Shown: positions 1 to 9,816 of the stretch, in pieces
Layout of the letters: each line of letters begins with the position of its first letter
Numbering within the stretch: the first letter of the stretch is position 1
From: Nocardioidaceae bacterium
GTDB taxonomy: Bacteria; Actinomycetota; Actinomycetes; Propionibacteriales; Nocardioidaceae
NCBI GenBank assembly: GCA_030447805.1
Contig: JAUJOE010000005.1
Coordinates: 123,688 to 187,687 of the forward strand
Direction: 5' to 3'
DNA: 64,000 nucleotides
Position numbers and translations under genes: made by a program
The notes under the pieces: generated by a model
Database searches by the model: none
What the model was told of the DNA's origin: nothing
What the model saw: the letters and a program-made list of their open reading frames with translations, nothing else

Positions 1-1835
1 ACCCACTCCGAGCCGCTGAGCTCGTCGCGGGTCTCGCCGAGCAGCCAGATGTGCTGGCCTTCAGCGGGAAAGCCGAGCGGTGTGCGTCGCCGTACGTCGT
101 CGATGACTCCCAGCACGCCGACCACCGGCGTCGGCAGGATCGCTGCGTCGCCGGTCTGGTTATAGAAGCTGACGTTTCCGCCAGTGACAGGGATGCCGAG
201 AGCGCGACAGCCTTCCGCCAGTCCCCGGGTGGCCTCGGCGAACTGCCACATCACTGCCGGGTCCTCGGGCGAGCCGAAGTTGAGGCAGTCGGTGACCGCG
301 ATCGGGCGGGCGCCGCTGGTCGCGACGTTGCGGTAGGCCTCGGCCAGCGCCAGCTGGGCGCCGGTGAACGGGTCGAGCCGCACGAACCGGCCGTTGCAGT
401 CGGTCGCCACCGCCACGCCCAGCCCGGTCTGCTCGTCGACACGGACGACACCGGCGTCCTCCGGCTGCGCGAGGACGGTGTTGCCCTGCACGTACCGGTC
501 GTACTGGTCGGTGACCCACGACTTGTCGCACAGGTTCGGCGATGCGGCGAGGGTCAGCAGCGTCGCGCGCAGACCGTCGCCGCTGCCAGGGCGCGGCAGC
601 CGATCGGCGCTGTCGGCCTGGAGGTCGTCCTGGGCTGCCGGGCGGGCATAGGGCCGCTCGTAGACGGGGCCTTCGTGGGCCACCGAGCCCGGTGGTACGT
701 CGACGATCGTCTCGTCGTGCCACTCGATGACCAGCCGTCCGGTGTTGGTCACCTCACCGATCACGCTGGCGTCGACGTCCCACGTGCGGCAGATCTGCAG
801 GAACCGCTCGACTCCCGCGGGCTCGACGATCGCCATCATCCGTTCCTGCGACTCGCTCATCAAGATCTCCTCGGGAGCCAGCGACGCGTCCCGCAACGGC
901 ACCCGGTCGAGCCAGATGTGCATGCCACCGTCTCCGGCGCTGGCGAGCTCAGAGGTTGCGCACGACAGTCCCGCGCCCCCGAGGTCTTGGATGCCGGAGA
1001 TGATGCCCTCGGCGAACAGCTCGAGCGTGCACTCGATCAGCAGCTTCTCCATGAACGGGTCGCCGACCTGCACGCTGGGCCGCTTGGCGGGGCCGGTCTC
1101 GTCGAAGGTCTCCGACGCCAGCACCGACACGCCGCCGATCCCGTCGCCGCCGGTCTTCGCGCCGTACACGATCACCTGGTTGCCGCTGCCCGACGCCTTG
1201 GCGAGGTGGATCTGGTCGTGCCGCAACACTCCGACGCACAGCGCGTTGACCAGCGGGTTCCCGGCGTACGACGGGTCGAAGACGACCTCGCCGCCGATGT
1301 TCGGCAACCCCAGGCAGTTGCCGTAGCCCCCGACGCCGGCCACGACGCCCGGCAGCACGCGACGGGTGTCGGGGGCCTCGAGCGGACCGAAGCGCAGCGA
1401 ATCCATCACCGCGACCGGCCGGGCGCCCATCGACAAGATGTCGCGAACGATGCCACCGACCCCAGTGGCAGCGCCTTGGTAGGGCTCGACGTACGACGGG
1501 TGGTTGTGCGACTCGACCTTGAACGTGACCGCGTAGCCGTCGCCGATGTCGACAACGCCGGCGTTCTCGCCGATGCCGACGAGCAGTCGCTCGCGCATGG
1601 CGTCGGTCATGGTGTCGCCGAACTGGCGCAGGTGCACCTTGCTGGACTTGTAGGAGCAGTGCTCGCTCCACATCACCGAGTACATGGCCAGCTCTGACGA
1701 CGTGGGGCGACGGCCAAGGATCTCGCGAAGCTGCGCGTACTCGTCGGGCTTGAGCCCCAGGTCTGCCCATGGCTGTTGCGCGTCCGGGTCGTCGCGGGCG
1801 GCCGAAACCGTGTCGATGACACGCTGATCTGTCAC
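1..1835 (-). CDS. purL: Phosphoribosylformylglycinamidine synthase subunit PurL (3' partial)
   Basis: Large subunit of FGAM synthase, the ATP-dependent conversion of FGAR to FGAM in de novo purine synthesis, acting with PurS and PurQ. The frame is open from the start to the window edge (about 611 codons; the family is near 750), so the C-terminus lies outside. Recognisable blocks in order are [10 protein letters not shown] (about residue 56), KVESHNHPS (about 103), the glycine-rich GVGGIVRDI segment, and [14 protein letters not shown]. The GTG start is chosen because a TACCAT box lies 7 nt upstream (1843-1848 on the opposite strand), the leaderless pattern seen throughout this window. Its usual partners purQ and purS lie 6.8 kb away, separated by plus-strand accessory genes. 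The identity is secure; the exact start is moderately sure. Confidence 0.95.
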   Translation of the reverse strand, partial: MTDQRVIDTVSAARDDPDAQQPWADLGLKPDEYAQLREILGRRPTSSELAMYSVMWSEHCSYKSSKVHLRQFGDTMTDAMRERLLVGIGENAGVVDIGDGYAVTFKVESHNHPSYVEPYQGAATGVGGIVRDILSMGARPVAVMDSLRFGPLEAPDTRRVLPGVVAGVGGYGNCLGLPNIGGEVVFDPSYAGNPLVNALCVGVLRHDQIHLAKASGSGNQVIVYGAKTGGDGIGGVSVLASETFDETGPAKRPSVQVGDPFMEKLLIECTLELFAEGIISGIQDLGGAGLSCATSELASAGDGGMHIWLDRVPLRDASLAPEEILMSESQERMMAIVEPAGVERFLQICRTWDVDASVIGEVTNTGRLVIEWHDETIVDVPPGSVAHEGPVYERPYARPAAQDDLQADSADRLPRPGSGDGLRATLLTLAASPNLCDKSWVTDQYDRYVQGNTVLAQPEDAGVVRVDEQTGLGVAVATDCNGRFVRLDPFTGAQLALAEAYRNVATSGARPIAVTDCLNFGSPEDPAVMWQFAEATRGLAEGCRALGIPVTGGNVSFYNQTGDAAILPTPVVGVLGVIDDVRRRTPLGFPAEGQHIWLLGETRDELSGSEW

Positions 1836-1988
1836 CGCGGTGATGGTAGTGCCACCTGCTGGGCGCCAACATCGCGGGCGGACTGCGCGCGCTTGCGGGG
1901 CAATGAGGGTCCAGGTCGTCAATTGCTGACCGCGGCAATACCTGGTATGCATATACTCAGTAGGCAGGTGCCAAGAGAGGATGAGCCC

Positions 1989-2578
1989 GTGTCGGTTAGG
2001 CAAGCGTTGCTGACCCTGTTGGAGCAGCGACCGATGTACGGCTATCAGTTGCGGGCGGAGTTCGAGGCGCGGACGGGGTCGACGTGGCCGTTGAACATCG
2101 GTCAGGTCTACACAACCTTGGCCCGACTCGAACGGGACGGGATGGTGGAGGAGCCGGCTCCGATGACGATGGCCACGTCATCTACAGCGTTACCGAGCCG
2201 GGGCGTGGCGAGGTCGCGGCGTGGTTCAGCACGCCGGTGCAGCGCACGCAGCCACCGCGTGACGAGTTGGCTATCAAACTCGCCCTTGCTGTCACCGTGC
2301 CCGGAGTTGACGTCGACGCGGTCATCCAGGCGCAGCGCAGCGCCACCATGGCAGCGCTGCAGGACTACACCCGGCTGAAGCGCGCCGCCCAGGCCAAGCA
2401 GGAGGAGCCAGCCGGGATGGCCTGGAGTTTGGTGCTCGACTCATTCGTCTTCGCCGCCGAAGCAGAGATTCGCTGGCTCGATCACAGCGAGGCGCGCCTG
2501 CGCCGAGCCGCCCGCGAGCGTCAGCCCTCCTCGGCGCCTGCGCCGGCATCGGTTGACCCGAAGGTGCGTGCGCGATGA
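1989..2578 (+). CDS. PadR-family transcriptional regulator (frameshifted)
   Basis: Winged-helix repressor of the PadR family, probably controlling the ABC transporter genes that follow. The N-terminal part has the family hallmark [16 protein letters not shown] and the wing segment [18 protein letters not shown]. The reading frame then breaks near 2160: [15 protein letters not shown] and the C-terminal helical half (to VDPKVRAR) continue in another frame, so one base appears to be missing. It is either a sequencing indel or a recent inactivation; the downstream half keeps protein-like sequence, which favours an indel. A GTG start is preferred, with GAGAGG about 8 nt upstream. The stop overlaps the ATG of the next gene (ATGA), so the two are translationally coupled. 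PadR regulators next to MacB/LolD-like ABC genes are a common actinobacterial arrangement. Confidence 0.85.
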
Positions 2579-3300
2579 ACCAGCCGGTCCTCGATCTGCG
2601 TGACGTCAGCCGGGTCCACGGCTCCGGCTCGACTGCAGTGCACGCACTGCGGTCTGTGGGGGTGCAGGTGTACGCCGGTGAGCTGGTGGCGGTGATGGGT
2701 CCGTCCGGGTCTGGTAAGTCCACACTTTTGACCCTGGCCGGCGGCCTGGACCGCCCGTCGTCGGGGTCGGTTCTGGTCGAGGGGACTGCCCTCGAATCGC
2801 TGGACCAAGGGCACCGCGCGCGGATGCGGCGTACCGCCATTGGTTACGTCTTCCAGGACTTCAATCTCATCCCCGCACTCACTGCTGCCGAGAACGTCGC
2901 GCTGCCGCGGGAACTGGATGGTGAGCGTTCCCGGGCAGCCCGCCGAGCTGCACTGGCCGCGTTGACTGAGGTGGGGATCGGTGAGCTGGCGGACCGGTTC
3001 CCCGACGAGCTCTCCGGCGGCCAGCAGCAGCGGGTGGCGATTGCGCGCGCTGTCGTGGGTGAGCGGCGGCTGATCCTGGCCGACGAGCCAACGGGCGCGT
3101 TGGACACGGAGACCGGCGAGGACATCCTCGGGCTGCTGAGGGCTCGCTGCGACGCCGGCGCTGCAGGCGTCCTGGTGACCCACGAGGCCCGGTACGCCGC
3201 CTGGGCGGACCGGGTCGTCTTCCTCAGGGACGGGCGAATCGTCGACGAGACCCGTGCGGACCGGCCAGACTCCCTGCTGGAGACTGGGAAGACCCGATGA
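2575..3300 (+). CDS. ABC transporter ATP-binding protein (MacB/LolD-like)
   Basis: Cytoplasmic ATPase of an export-type or mechanotransmission ABC system, pairing with the FtsX-type permease directly downstream. In 241 residues all nucleotide-binding motifs are present: Walker A GPSGSGKST (about 42), Q-loop in YVFQDFNLIP, signature LSGGQQQRVAIARA (about 140), Walker B LILADEPTGALD (about 165) and the H-loop in VLVTHEARYA. The start ATG overlaps the padR stop, and its own stop overlaps the permease start by 4 nt, giving a padR-ATPase-permease operon. The substrate cannot be read from the sequence; lipoproteins, peptides or antibiotics are typical of the family. Confidence 0.93.
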   Translation: MNQPVLDLRDVSRVHGSGSTAVHALRSVGVQVYAGELVAVMGPSGSGKSTLLTLAGGLDRPSSGSVLVEGTALESLDQGHRARMRRTAIGYVFQDFNLIPALTAAENVALPRELDGERSRAARRAALAALTEVGIGELADRFPDELSGGQQQRVAIARAVVGERRLILADEPTGALDTETGEDILGLLRARCDAGAAGVLVTHEARYAAWADRVVFLRDGRIVDETRADRPDSLLETGKTR

Positions 3301-5935
3301 GGGCATGGCGTCCCATGTTGCGGATGGCCCGCCGAGAGGCGACCAGAGCGCGCGGCCGGAGCCTGTTGGTGCTCGTCATGATCGCGCTTCCGGTGCTCGC
3401 GGTGACCGCCGCGGATGTCGTCATGCGGACCGCCGACGTCTCGGGCAGCGAAGCGCTCGAGCGTCGGCTGGGTGCTGCCGACGCGCGGGTCCGGTTTGAG
3501 GGTTGAGAGAGGTCCAGCAGGGGCCAGACCCCGATCTCGGCATGGGCGGGCGCGGCGGGAGATCGAGGGTGGCGCCGACCCTGGCCACGATCAGCGAGGC
3601 GTTGGGACGCCCGGTGCACGGACTCGAACGCCGCGAGGGGAGTGTTCGAGTGACCACCGACGAAGGCGTCGCCTCCGCGGAAGGCACCGAGATCGACTTG
3701 GGCGACCCGCTCGCAGAGGGCCTCTTTCGGCTGACCGAAGGCCGTCTTCCGCAGGAGCGTGGAGAGGTGGTCGTCAACGCCGCGCTGGCCGACCGCGGAC
3801 CAGGTGTCGGTGAGACGCTCAGCCTTCTCAATGGGCCAACCGTGACTGTGGTGGGTATCGCCGAGTCCACCTCGTACTGGAACCGTCCCGTCGTCGCGGG
3901 CCCACTCGGCAGTCTCGGCCTGTCCACGGAGCGGGGCGCGGCGACCTGGCTCGTCGATGCCGGGGGGCCGGTCACCTGGGCAGACGTGCAGGCATTGAAC
4001 GACGTCGGGGCCACGGTGCTGTCTCGCGCGGTCCTCGAGAATCCGCCGACTGCAGCCCAGCTCGCTCAGGAGGGCTTGGGCTCAACGGGTGATGACGCCC
4101 TGTACGCGGTGGTCGCGCTGATCGTTGTGATGGCGCTGATCGAAGTCGTCCTGCTCGCGGGTCCCGCCTTCGCCGTCGGTGCCCGCAAGCAACAACACAA
4201 CCTGGCGCTGATGGCCGCGAGCGGTGGCACGCCACGGCAGCTCCGCCGGGTGGTGTTGGCGTCTGCCCTGGTGCTCGGCGGTGTCGCCTCGGCGTTCGGC
4301 GTGCTGATGGGCATCGCCCTGGCCTTCGTGGTGTTGCCTCTGATGCAGCGGTTCTCGGGCAACTGGCTCGGCCCGTTCGACGTCCCCTGGCTCCACCTCG
4401 TGGGCATCGCTGCCTTCGGTCTGCTCAGCGCGTTTCTGGCTGCGCTCGTACCTGCCGTCATCGCGGCCAGGCAAGACGTCGTCAACGTGTTGGCCGGACG
4501 CCGCGGCGATCGAAAACCGAGCCTGCGTTCACCACTCCTGGGCCTGGTCCTGCTCAGCGCCGGTATCGCCGGCGCCGCCTATGGAGCAGTAGGAAGCAGC
4601 AGCACGGGAGAGTTCTACATCGCCGCCTCCGCAGTGGTGTCGGTCCTCGGCATGATCCTGCTAGTCCCGGTAGTCCTGGTGTTGCTGGCGCGGGTCTCCC
4701 GCGGGCTGCCACTACCGGTGAGGTACGCCGTCCGCGACGCAGCCCGGCATCGCACCCGCACCGTCCCGGCCGTGGCCGCCGTGGCGGCGACCGTCGCCGG
4801 CGTGGTGGCGCTCGGCATCGGCGCGGCCAGCGACGAACTGGAACACCAGCGCACCTACGTCTCCGCCCTCGAGCACGGCTCCGGTGCAGTTTCCACCTGG
4901 AGCGACGGCCAGCGGGTTCACTGGGCACGGGTTGAGGAGGCGATCCATCGGGCGCTACCCGCCACCGACGTCACCGCCATCCAACGAATCGCGGGGCCGC
5001 GTCAGGCCGTCGTTGCCTCGGTGGACCTGACCTTCCACGCGCCGAACGGTCCCCGGTATCTGCTGGACGGCTGGAGCTCTCCGTTTGGGTTCTTGGTGCT
5101 GGTCAGTCGCGAGGCTGTGCCGGCCGGACTGGTCGAACTGGAGGCGGACCAACGTGACGCCGTCCACGAAGTCTTGACCGACGGTGGCGCGGTGGTGTTC
5201 ACGAGCACTCCGGTGACCGATGACGAGGTCCGAATCGCGACGACGTACAGGGCCAAAAAGGGCAAACCCATCGGCAAGCAGCGCCCGGTCACGGTGCCGG
5301 CGCTGTATCTGGAGGTCCCCGGATTTCAAGCACCGCTGCAGGCCGTTCTGTCACCGCAAGTGGTCGAGCGGCTCGAGCTGCAAACCGCGACCACCGGACT
5401 CTTCGTCGATGGACCAATCTCTGAAGTCGCCGAGGCAGATATCAAAGAGGCGATCGGCGCGGTAACCCCCAAGGTGTGGTTCTACGTCGAACGCGGCTAC
5501 CAGGCGGATGGCGAGACGCGTATCGCTCTGTTAGTGCTAGCCGCCCTGGGCGCGGTGCTCATGTTGGGCGGGACGCTGACGGCAACTTCCCTGGCGCTGT
5601 CCGATGCTCGACCCGATCTGGCCACCCTGTCGGCGGTCGGAGCCGCGCCGCGGACCCGCCGGGCCGTCGCAGCCGCGTACGCCGGGACGGTGGGACTGGT
5701 GGGCGCGGCGCTGGGGGCGGCCGTGGGCTTCATCCCCGGCATCGCGGTCACGTATCCGCTCACGGCGGTGGACTGGACCGATGTCGACGCCCAGGGACGC
5801 GCCTTACCGGACCACTTCGTCGACATCCCATGGCTGCTGATCGGCACCGTAGTCCTGCTGCTGCCGCTGCTGACCGCATTCATCGTTGGCCTCACGTCCC
5901 GGTCGCGGTTGCCACTCGTGGCTCGTATCGACTGA
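3297..5935 (+). CDS. FtsX-like ABC transporter permease (frameshifted near 3500)
   Basis: Membrane partner of the preceding ATPase. About 69 residues run from the ATG at 3297 (ARGRSLLVLVMIALPVLAVTAADVV is the first membrane segment) to RVRFEG, where a stop occurs. The rest (to SRSRLPLVARID) is in another frame beginning around 3500, so a single-base indel within 3497-3506 splits one gene of about 880 residues. The downstream part has two FtsX-type membrane blocks (about 4100-4480 and 5515-5920) plus a middle membrane pair near 4540-4850, separated by soluble extracytoplasmic regions, as in large actinobacterial permeases with duplicated FtsX domains. The start overlaps the ATPase stop. Function as a transporter is inferred from family; the substrate is unknown. 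Confidence 0.88.
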
Positions 5936-5989
5936 GGCGGCGCTGGGTCAACGAAGCCACCGACGGTTCAGGGCTGAGAGGCTGGTGTC

Positions 5990-6100
5990 ATGGCCACCTA
6001 CGTCGCGTTCCTGCGCGCCATCAACCTCGGCGCCCACCGCATGTTTCCAATGGCCGAGCTCATACCCGTCAAGCGGAGGGCCTCCCGTTGGATCGCGTGA
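5990..6100 (+). pseudogene. Truncated DUF1697 protein remnant
   Basis: A 36-codon open frame begins MATYVAFLRAINLGAHR and continues MFPMAEL, which matches the N-terminus of DUF1697 proteins (usually about 170-180 residues, starting with a YVALLRGINVGG-type segment). After MAEL the similarity ends and the frame stops at 6100, so only the first strand-helix remains. No further DUF1697 sequence is visible downstream, which suggests a deletion that joined this remnant to the next gene's promoter. The assignment rests on a short match from memory of the family. Confidence 0.6.
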
Positions 6101-6144
6101 CCGAATCGCGATCGCCGGTGGTCGGCCGTCACTACCCTGGGACA

Positions 6145-6696
6145 ATGGGAACCGGCCAAGACGAGGAAGCAGCGGACGACGGGGACGCCGAGGCGTCCCT
6201 CGAGACCGGCATCCGCGACCAGCGGCTCAACATCGCAGGTTGGTTCGCGAGCCACGCTGACACCGGAACACGGGGGCCGCACGTTCACCTGGGCACGAAC
6301 GACGGGCGGAACCCAGTGCTCAGCACACGTCAGATCCCGGAACTCATCGCAGCGCTGACTCTGGTAGCCGAACGCATCGACCGTCTCTGGGAGAAAGACA
6401 GTGCGGAGTACCCGTTCGGTGACGAGCCTGACGACAACGACCCGGCGGTGATCAGGCAACGGCGCATTGCGGACCTTGAGCTCCATGACCGCGTGGCAGC
6501 GAACCTGCCCGAGGTTCTCGCGCTGATCACCCAGGCCGAGAGCTCCGCTGACGCCATGGGGCCCGTCGGGGCACTGCTCGGCGTCGATGACGTCGAGGCG
6601 CTCGCCCGCCTCTCCCGGTTCTCGCTGTGGAGCCTTACGCGCGGGGGGCAGGCGGCCCGCACCAGGAAGCTTGCGGAACTGCGTCAGCAACCGTGA
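6145..6696 (+). CDS. Small protein with a GyrA C-gate-like helical segment
   Basis: 183-residue soluble protein, not confidently named. The last 80 residues read RRIADLELHDRV, EVLALITQAESS, LLGVDDVEALARL and SLWSLTRGGQAARTRKLAEL. The spacing resembles the helical exit-gate region of GyrA/ParC (helix, EVIALIR-type segment, LL-S-xxQAxAIL, LRRL). A stand-alone GyrA-like fragment is therefore suggested, but the catalytic tyrosine domain and the beta-pinwheel are absent, so it cannot be a topoisomerase by itself. The N-terminal half (GWFASHADTGTRGPHVHLG) is unrecognised. The ATG is chosen because TACCCT lies exactly 6 nt upstream (leaderless start); a TTG at 6088 with GGAGGG before it is an alternative that adds 19 residues. 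Confidence 0.6.
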   Translation: MGTGQDEEAADDGDAEASLETGIRDQRLNIAGWFASHADTGTRGPHVHLGTNDGRNPVLSTRQIPELIAALTLVAERIDRLWEKDSAEYPFGDEPDDNDPAVIRQRRIADLELHDRVAANLPEVLALITQAESSADAMGPVGALLGVDDVEALARLSRFSLWSLTRGGQAARTRKLAELRQQP

Positions 6697-6785
6697 GCGT
6701 CCGGAACTGCGCTCACTGGTAACGATCCAGCGGTGGCCGGACATGGGTGAGATATGGATCCGAATCCGCGCTCCTGGGTGGCCAC

Positions 6786-7361
6786 GTGAGTGACACCTCG
6801 TCAGCGCCGGACGACCGCTTCGGAAACCTGTACGGCGCCAACTTCGGCCCGCTGCTCGGCTACGCGCTGCGCCGCGCAGCGACCGCCGAAGATGCTGCCG
6901 ACGTAGTCTCGGAGACGTTCCTCGTAGCGTGGCGCCGCCTCGCAGATGTGCCGGCGGGGTCGGATGCTCGGCTGTGGCTGTACGGCGTCGCCCGACGCGT
7001 GCTGGCTAACCAGCGCCGAGGGACGGAGAGAAGGGACCGGCTCGGCGAGCGCTTGCGGCACGACTTGGCTGCGGCAGTACCAGACCACGCCGACCTGCTG
7101 ACGGCTCGCGCTGATCTCACTACCGCGCTGGCACGGCTCGGCGTCGTCGACCGCGAGGTGCTCCAGCTCACTGCCTGGGAAGGACTCGACCCGCGGGAGA
7201 TCGCGACGGTGCTGGACATGCCGGCCGGCGCCGTCCGAACTCGCTTGTCACGCGCTCGGGCGCGGCTGCGGCGTGAGCTCGGTGACGATCGCGGCGTTGA
7301 CGGACATGTAGCAGGTGACCCGTTGACGTCCGCACCGCGGAACAGGAGGGAGAGCTCATGA
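6786..7361 (+). CDS. RNA polymerase ECF-type sigma factor
   Basis: Sigma-70 family, extracytoplasmic-function type, 191 residues from the GTG start. Region 2 is visible as FGPLLGYALRRAATAEDAADVVSETFLVAWRRL and the following RLWLYGVARRVLANQRRG; region 4 as LGVVDREVLQLTAWEGLDPREIATVLDMPAGAVRTRLSRARARLRREL, with the usual helix-turn-helix. It would direct RNA polymerase to a small stress or envelope regulon. The stop overlaps the start of the next gene (ATGA), which encodes a protein with one transmembrane helix and is likely its partner. The GTG start gives a normal family length; an upstream in-frame start at 6747 has no better support. Confidence 0.9.
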   Translation: MSDTSSAPDDRFGNLYGANFGPLLGYALRRAATAEDAADVVSETFLVAWRRLADVPAGSDARLWLYGVARRVLANQRRGTERRDRLGERLRHDLAAAVPDHADLLTARADLTTALARLGVVDREVLQLTAWEGLDPREIATVLDMPAGAVRTRLSRARARLRRELGDDRGVDGHVAGDPLTSAPRNRRESS

Positions 7362-8398
7362 CAAAGTCCACGACCGGACCCATGCCTGAACCGCCGTACA
7401 CCGATGACGACGTTATGGCGCTCCCCCTCGACCGCGCTCGGCAGGAGCTCCTGGAGGAGATCATGTCCACTCCGACGCTGCACACCGATAACACCCCAGC
7501 GCCGCCAGCCGACAAACCGCGGCGGACGCGTTGGCTTGTCATCGTCGCCTCAGCGGCGGCTGCCGCCGTCGTGGTCACCGGGCCGGTCTGGTGGGCGCAG
7601 CGCGGCGGTAGCGAGTCGACCACGGGAAACGTCTCCTCCTGGGCAGTCCGGGCGGCCGAGGATGCCCCTCGCGTCCTCGTGGATGCGCCGGGTTGGGAGA
7701 TCACCTACGTGTACGGCTTCGGCAGCCCGGAGGGGGAGCTGACTTTCAGCAACGGCAGCCAGGAGCTTGATGTGCATTGGCGCTCGGCTGAGAACTACGA
7801 CCGATACTTCCGCGACCGCGCCCATGTCAGCACTGGCACGCCCGTCGAGCTGCTTGGTAAACCCTCGACGATGTTCACGTACGGCGAGGGTGACTACACC
7901 ACCATCCGACCCGTCGAAGGCGACTCGTTCTTGGAGGTACGTGGCGGCGTCGGCGACCGGTCGCAGTACCTAGCCGTGCTCGACCAGCTCGTCTTCACCG
8001 ACGTGGACACCTGGCTCGCGGCGATGCCCCCTGAGGTGGTGATGCCCGCTGAGCGGGTGGAGACCATCCAGGGGATGCTCGAGGGCGTCCGCACGCCACC
8101 AGGGTTCGATATCAGCACGATCCCAGCGGAAGATCTCGGTGACCGGTACCACTTCGGCGCGCGGGTCACCGGGACGGTCGCTTGCGCCTGGATCGAGCGG
8201 TGGCACCAGGCCACGCGTGCAGGCGACGACGCAGCGGCGAATGCGGCAGCCGCCGCATTGCAGTCGAGCAAACAGTGGCCGATTCTGCTCGAGATGGACC
8301 GGCAAGGCGACTACCCCGAGGTCCTCTGGGAGATCGCGGACAAGGTGCAAGCCGGCCGCTTCCCGGTGGCGTACAAGCAGGGACTCGGCTGCGACTGA
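7358..8398 (+). CDS. Membrane-anchored partner of the ECF sigma factor (putative anti-sigma)
   Basis: 346 residues: a short cytoplasmic N-terminus (MTKSTTGPMPEPPYTDDDVMALPLDRARQ begins it), one transmembrane helix at about residues 58-80 (WLVIVASAAAAAVVVTGPV), and a long extracytoplasmic domain with no recognised fold. It is translationally coupled to the sigma gene (4-nt overlap). That topology and position fit an anti-sigma factor or CU044_5270-like sigma-associated protein, but no zinc-binding HxxxCxxC motif is present, so regulation of the sigma factor is inferred from context only. The C-terminal half contains two cysteines (TVACAWIERW and GLGCD at the very end) that could form a disulfide outside the membrane. 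Confidence 0.7.
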   Translation: MTKSTTGPMPEPPYTDDDVMALPLDRARQELLEEIMSTPTLHTDNTPAPPADKPRRTRWLVIVASAAAAAVVVTGPVWWAQRGGSESTTGNVSSWAVRAAEDAPRVLVDAPGWEITYVYGFGSPEGELTFSNGSQELDVHWRSAENYDRYFRDRAHVSTGTPVELLGKPSTMFTYGEGDYTTIRPVEGDSFLEVRGGVGDRSQYLAVLDQLVFTDVDTWLAAMPPEVVMPAERVETIQGMLEGVRTPPGFDISTIPAEDLGDRYHFGARVTGTVACAWIERWHQATRAGDDAAANAAAAALQSSKQWPILLEMDRQGDYPEVLWEIADKVQAGRFPVAYKQGLGCD

Positions 8399-8437
8399 TG
8401 GAGGTTGCCCATCGTCGAATCGGGGTACGTCGGCCAC

Positions 8438-8620
8438 ATGACAAGTCGAGAACTGGTCCGCCCCCGTGACCGAAAGATGATCGCCGGCGTCTGCGCCGGC
8501 CTCGCCGACCGGTTCGGTGTGTCCACCACGCTGGTCCGCATCCTCTTCGTCATCTTCGGGCTCACCGGCGCCGGCGAACTTGCGTACGTCGTGCTATGGA
8601 TCCTCGTGCCGAAGGCCTGA
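8438..8620 (+). CDS. PspC domain protein
   Basis: 60-residue PspC-family membrane protein: the LVRPRDRKMIAGVCAGLADRFG segment and a single hydrophobic helix (LVRILFVIFGLTGAGELAYVVLWILVPKA) are the whole domain. Such small stand-alone PspC proteins are common in actinobacteria and are linked to envelope stress. The ATG at 8438 is preferred because PspC homologues begin close to the RPRDR motif; a TTG at 8405 is in frame. It is the last gene of the plus-strand block and converges on purQ. Confidence 0.88.
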   Translation: MTSRELVRPRDRKMIAGVCAGLADRFGVSTTLVRILFVIFGLTGAGELAYVVLWILVPKA

Positions 8621-8655
8621 CAAGATCACGTGCTGGCAAGATCAGCCGCCCGGCG

Positions 8656-9330
8656 TCAGTGCAGCGCTGGCACCTGTCGGAGCACCGATGTGAAGAACGC
8701 CAAGCCGTCGGTGCCGGCGCCGCACAGGTCGTCGACGGCGTGCTCCGGGTGCGGCATGAGGCCGACCACGTTGCCGCGGTCGTTCGTGATGCCGGCGATG
8801 TCGCGCATCGACCCGTTGGGGTTGGCGCCCAGATAGCGGGCGACGACCTGGCCCTCGCCTTCTAGCCGGTCCAGGGTGGCGTTGTCGGCGACGTACCCGC
8901 CCTCACCGTTCTTGAGGACGATCACGACCTCCTGACCTGCTGAGTAGTCGCTCGTCCAAGCGGTTGCGGCGTTTTCGATGCGCAGCCGCTGGTCGCGGCA
9001 GACGAACCTGCGGCTGTGGTTGCGGATCAAGGCGCCGGGAAGCAGGTGCGACTCGCACAGGATCTGGAAGCCGTTGCAGATGCCCAGCACGGGCAGCCCC
9101 CCGTTCGCCGCCTCGACGACCGCGCCCATCACGGGTGCGAAGCGGGCGATGGCGCCGCAGCGCAGGTAGTCGCCGTACGAGAAACCGCCGGGAAGCACAA
9201 CCGCGTCGACCCCGCCCAGGTGGTCGTCGCCGTGCCAGAGCCGGACTGGCTCAGCGCCGGCCAGTGTGACCGCTCGTCGGGCGTCGACGTCGTCGAGCGA
9301 CCCGGGGAAGGTGACAACGCCAATCTTCAC
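8656..9330 (-). CDS. purQ: Phosphoribosylformylglycinamidine synthase subunit PurQ
   Basis: Glutaminase subunit (class I glutamine amidotransferase) that supplies ammonia to PurL. The 224-residue frame starts [17 protein letters not shown]; the nucleophile cysteine is in [10 protein letters not shown] (about residue 85), and the histidine-glutamate pair is in [11 protein letters not shown] near the C-terminus. The GTG start overlaps the purS stop codon (GTGA), so purS and purQ are coupled. In most relatives purL follows directly; here plus-strand genes intervene. Confidence 0.96.
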   Translation of the reverse strand: MKIGVVTFPGSLDDVDARRAVTLAGAEPVRLWHGDDHLGGVDAVVLPGGFSYGDYLRCGAIARFAPVMGAVVEAANGGLPVLGICNGFQILCESHLLPGALIRNHSRRFVCRDQRLRIENAATAWTSDYSAGQEVVIVLKNGEGGYVADNATLDRLEGEGQVVARYLGANPNGSMRDIAGITNDRGNVVGLMPHPEHAVDDLCGAGTDGLAFFTSVLRQVPALH

Positions 9331-9575
9331 GGCTGCTCCACCCGGACCGCGTAGTCCTCGATCACCGGGTTGCTCAGCAGTGTCTCGGCCACTCGGCGTA
9401 CCTGTGCCAACCGGTCTTCGGTCACGTCGCCGTCGAGCTCGAGCTCGAACCGTTTGCCCTGCCGCACATCTCGCACCCCGTCGAAGCCCAGCCGGGGAAG
9501 CGCCCCGTGCACTGCCTTGCCCTGCGGGTCGAGGATCTCCGGTTTGAGCATGACGTCGACGACGACGCGGGCCAC
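9327..9575 (-). CDS. purS: Phosphoribosylformylglycinamidine synthase subunit PurS
   Basis: Small structural subunit of FGAM synthase, 82 residues from the GTG at 9575. The sequence [19 protein letters not shown], the [16 protein letters not shown] strand and the ending [12 protein letters not shown] match the whole PurS fold. GTG at 9575 is chosen over the upstream ATG at 9608 because AAGGAG sits 6 nt before it and the resulting length is the family standard. Its stop overlaps the purQ start. Confidence 0.94.
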   Translation of the reverse strand: MARVVVDVMLKPEILDPQGKAVHGALPRLGFDGVRDVRQGKRFELELDGDVTEDRLAQVRRVAETLLSNPVIEDYAVRVEQP

Positions 9576-9653
9576 GAAGTGCTCCTTGACGAACTCTGAC
9601 GACGGCATAGCAACGAGGACAGCGCCAGTGTAAAGCCGCCTGTCGCGCGAAAG

Positions 9654-9768
9654 GATCCGACGCTCAGCACGCCCTAGCGAACCCACCGTCGGATCTTCCC
9701 GCCGATCCCGCCGAGCCTTCCGGAAGGATCCGACGCTCAGCACGCCCAAGCGAACCCACCGTCGGATC
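9654..9768. repeat. Two copies of a 42-nt palindromic element
   Basis: Copies at 9654-9695 and 9727-9768 (73-nt period). Each has 9-bp perfect arms, GATCCGACG and CGTCGGATC, around a 24-nt centre that is nearly the same in both (CTCAGCACGCCC, then t or a, then AGCGAACCCAC). A third 42-nt member lies at 25850-25891. They sit in the purC-purS intergenic space and could form RNA hairpins. Function is unknown; REP-like elements are the closest concept. Confidence 0.85.
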
Positions 9769-9816
9769 TTTGGCGCGCGCGAGGCGCACTTGGCGCGCGA
9801 GCCGCACGCGAGCCCC

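Noticed and set aside
51..1697. 548-residue plus-strand open frame over purL
   Set aside because: It is the antisense shadow of the conserved purL frame and has arginine/alanine-rich, unrecognisable content; high G+C makes such long shadows common here.
9654..9768. Plain rho-independent terminator of purC
   Set aside because: The loops are conserved between copies and a matching 42-nt copy occurs elsewhere (25850), which a simple terminator would not require.
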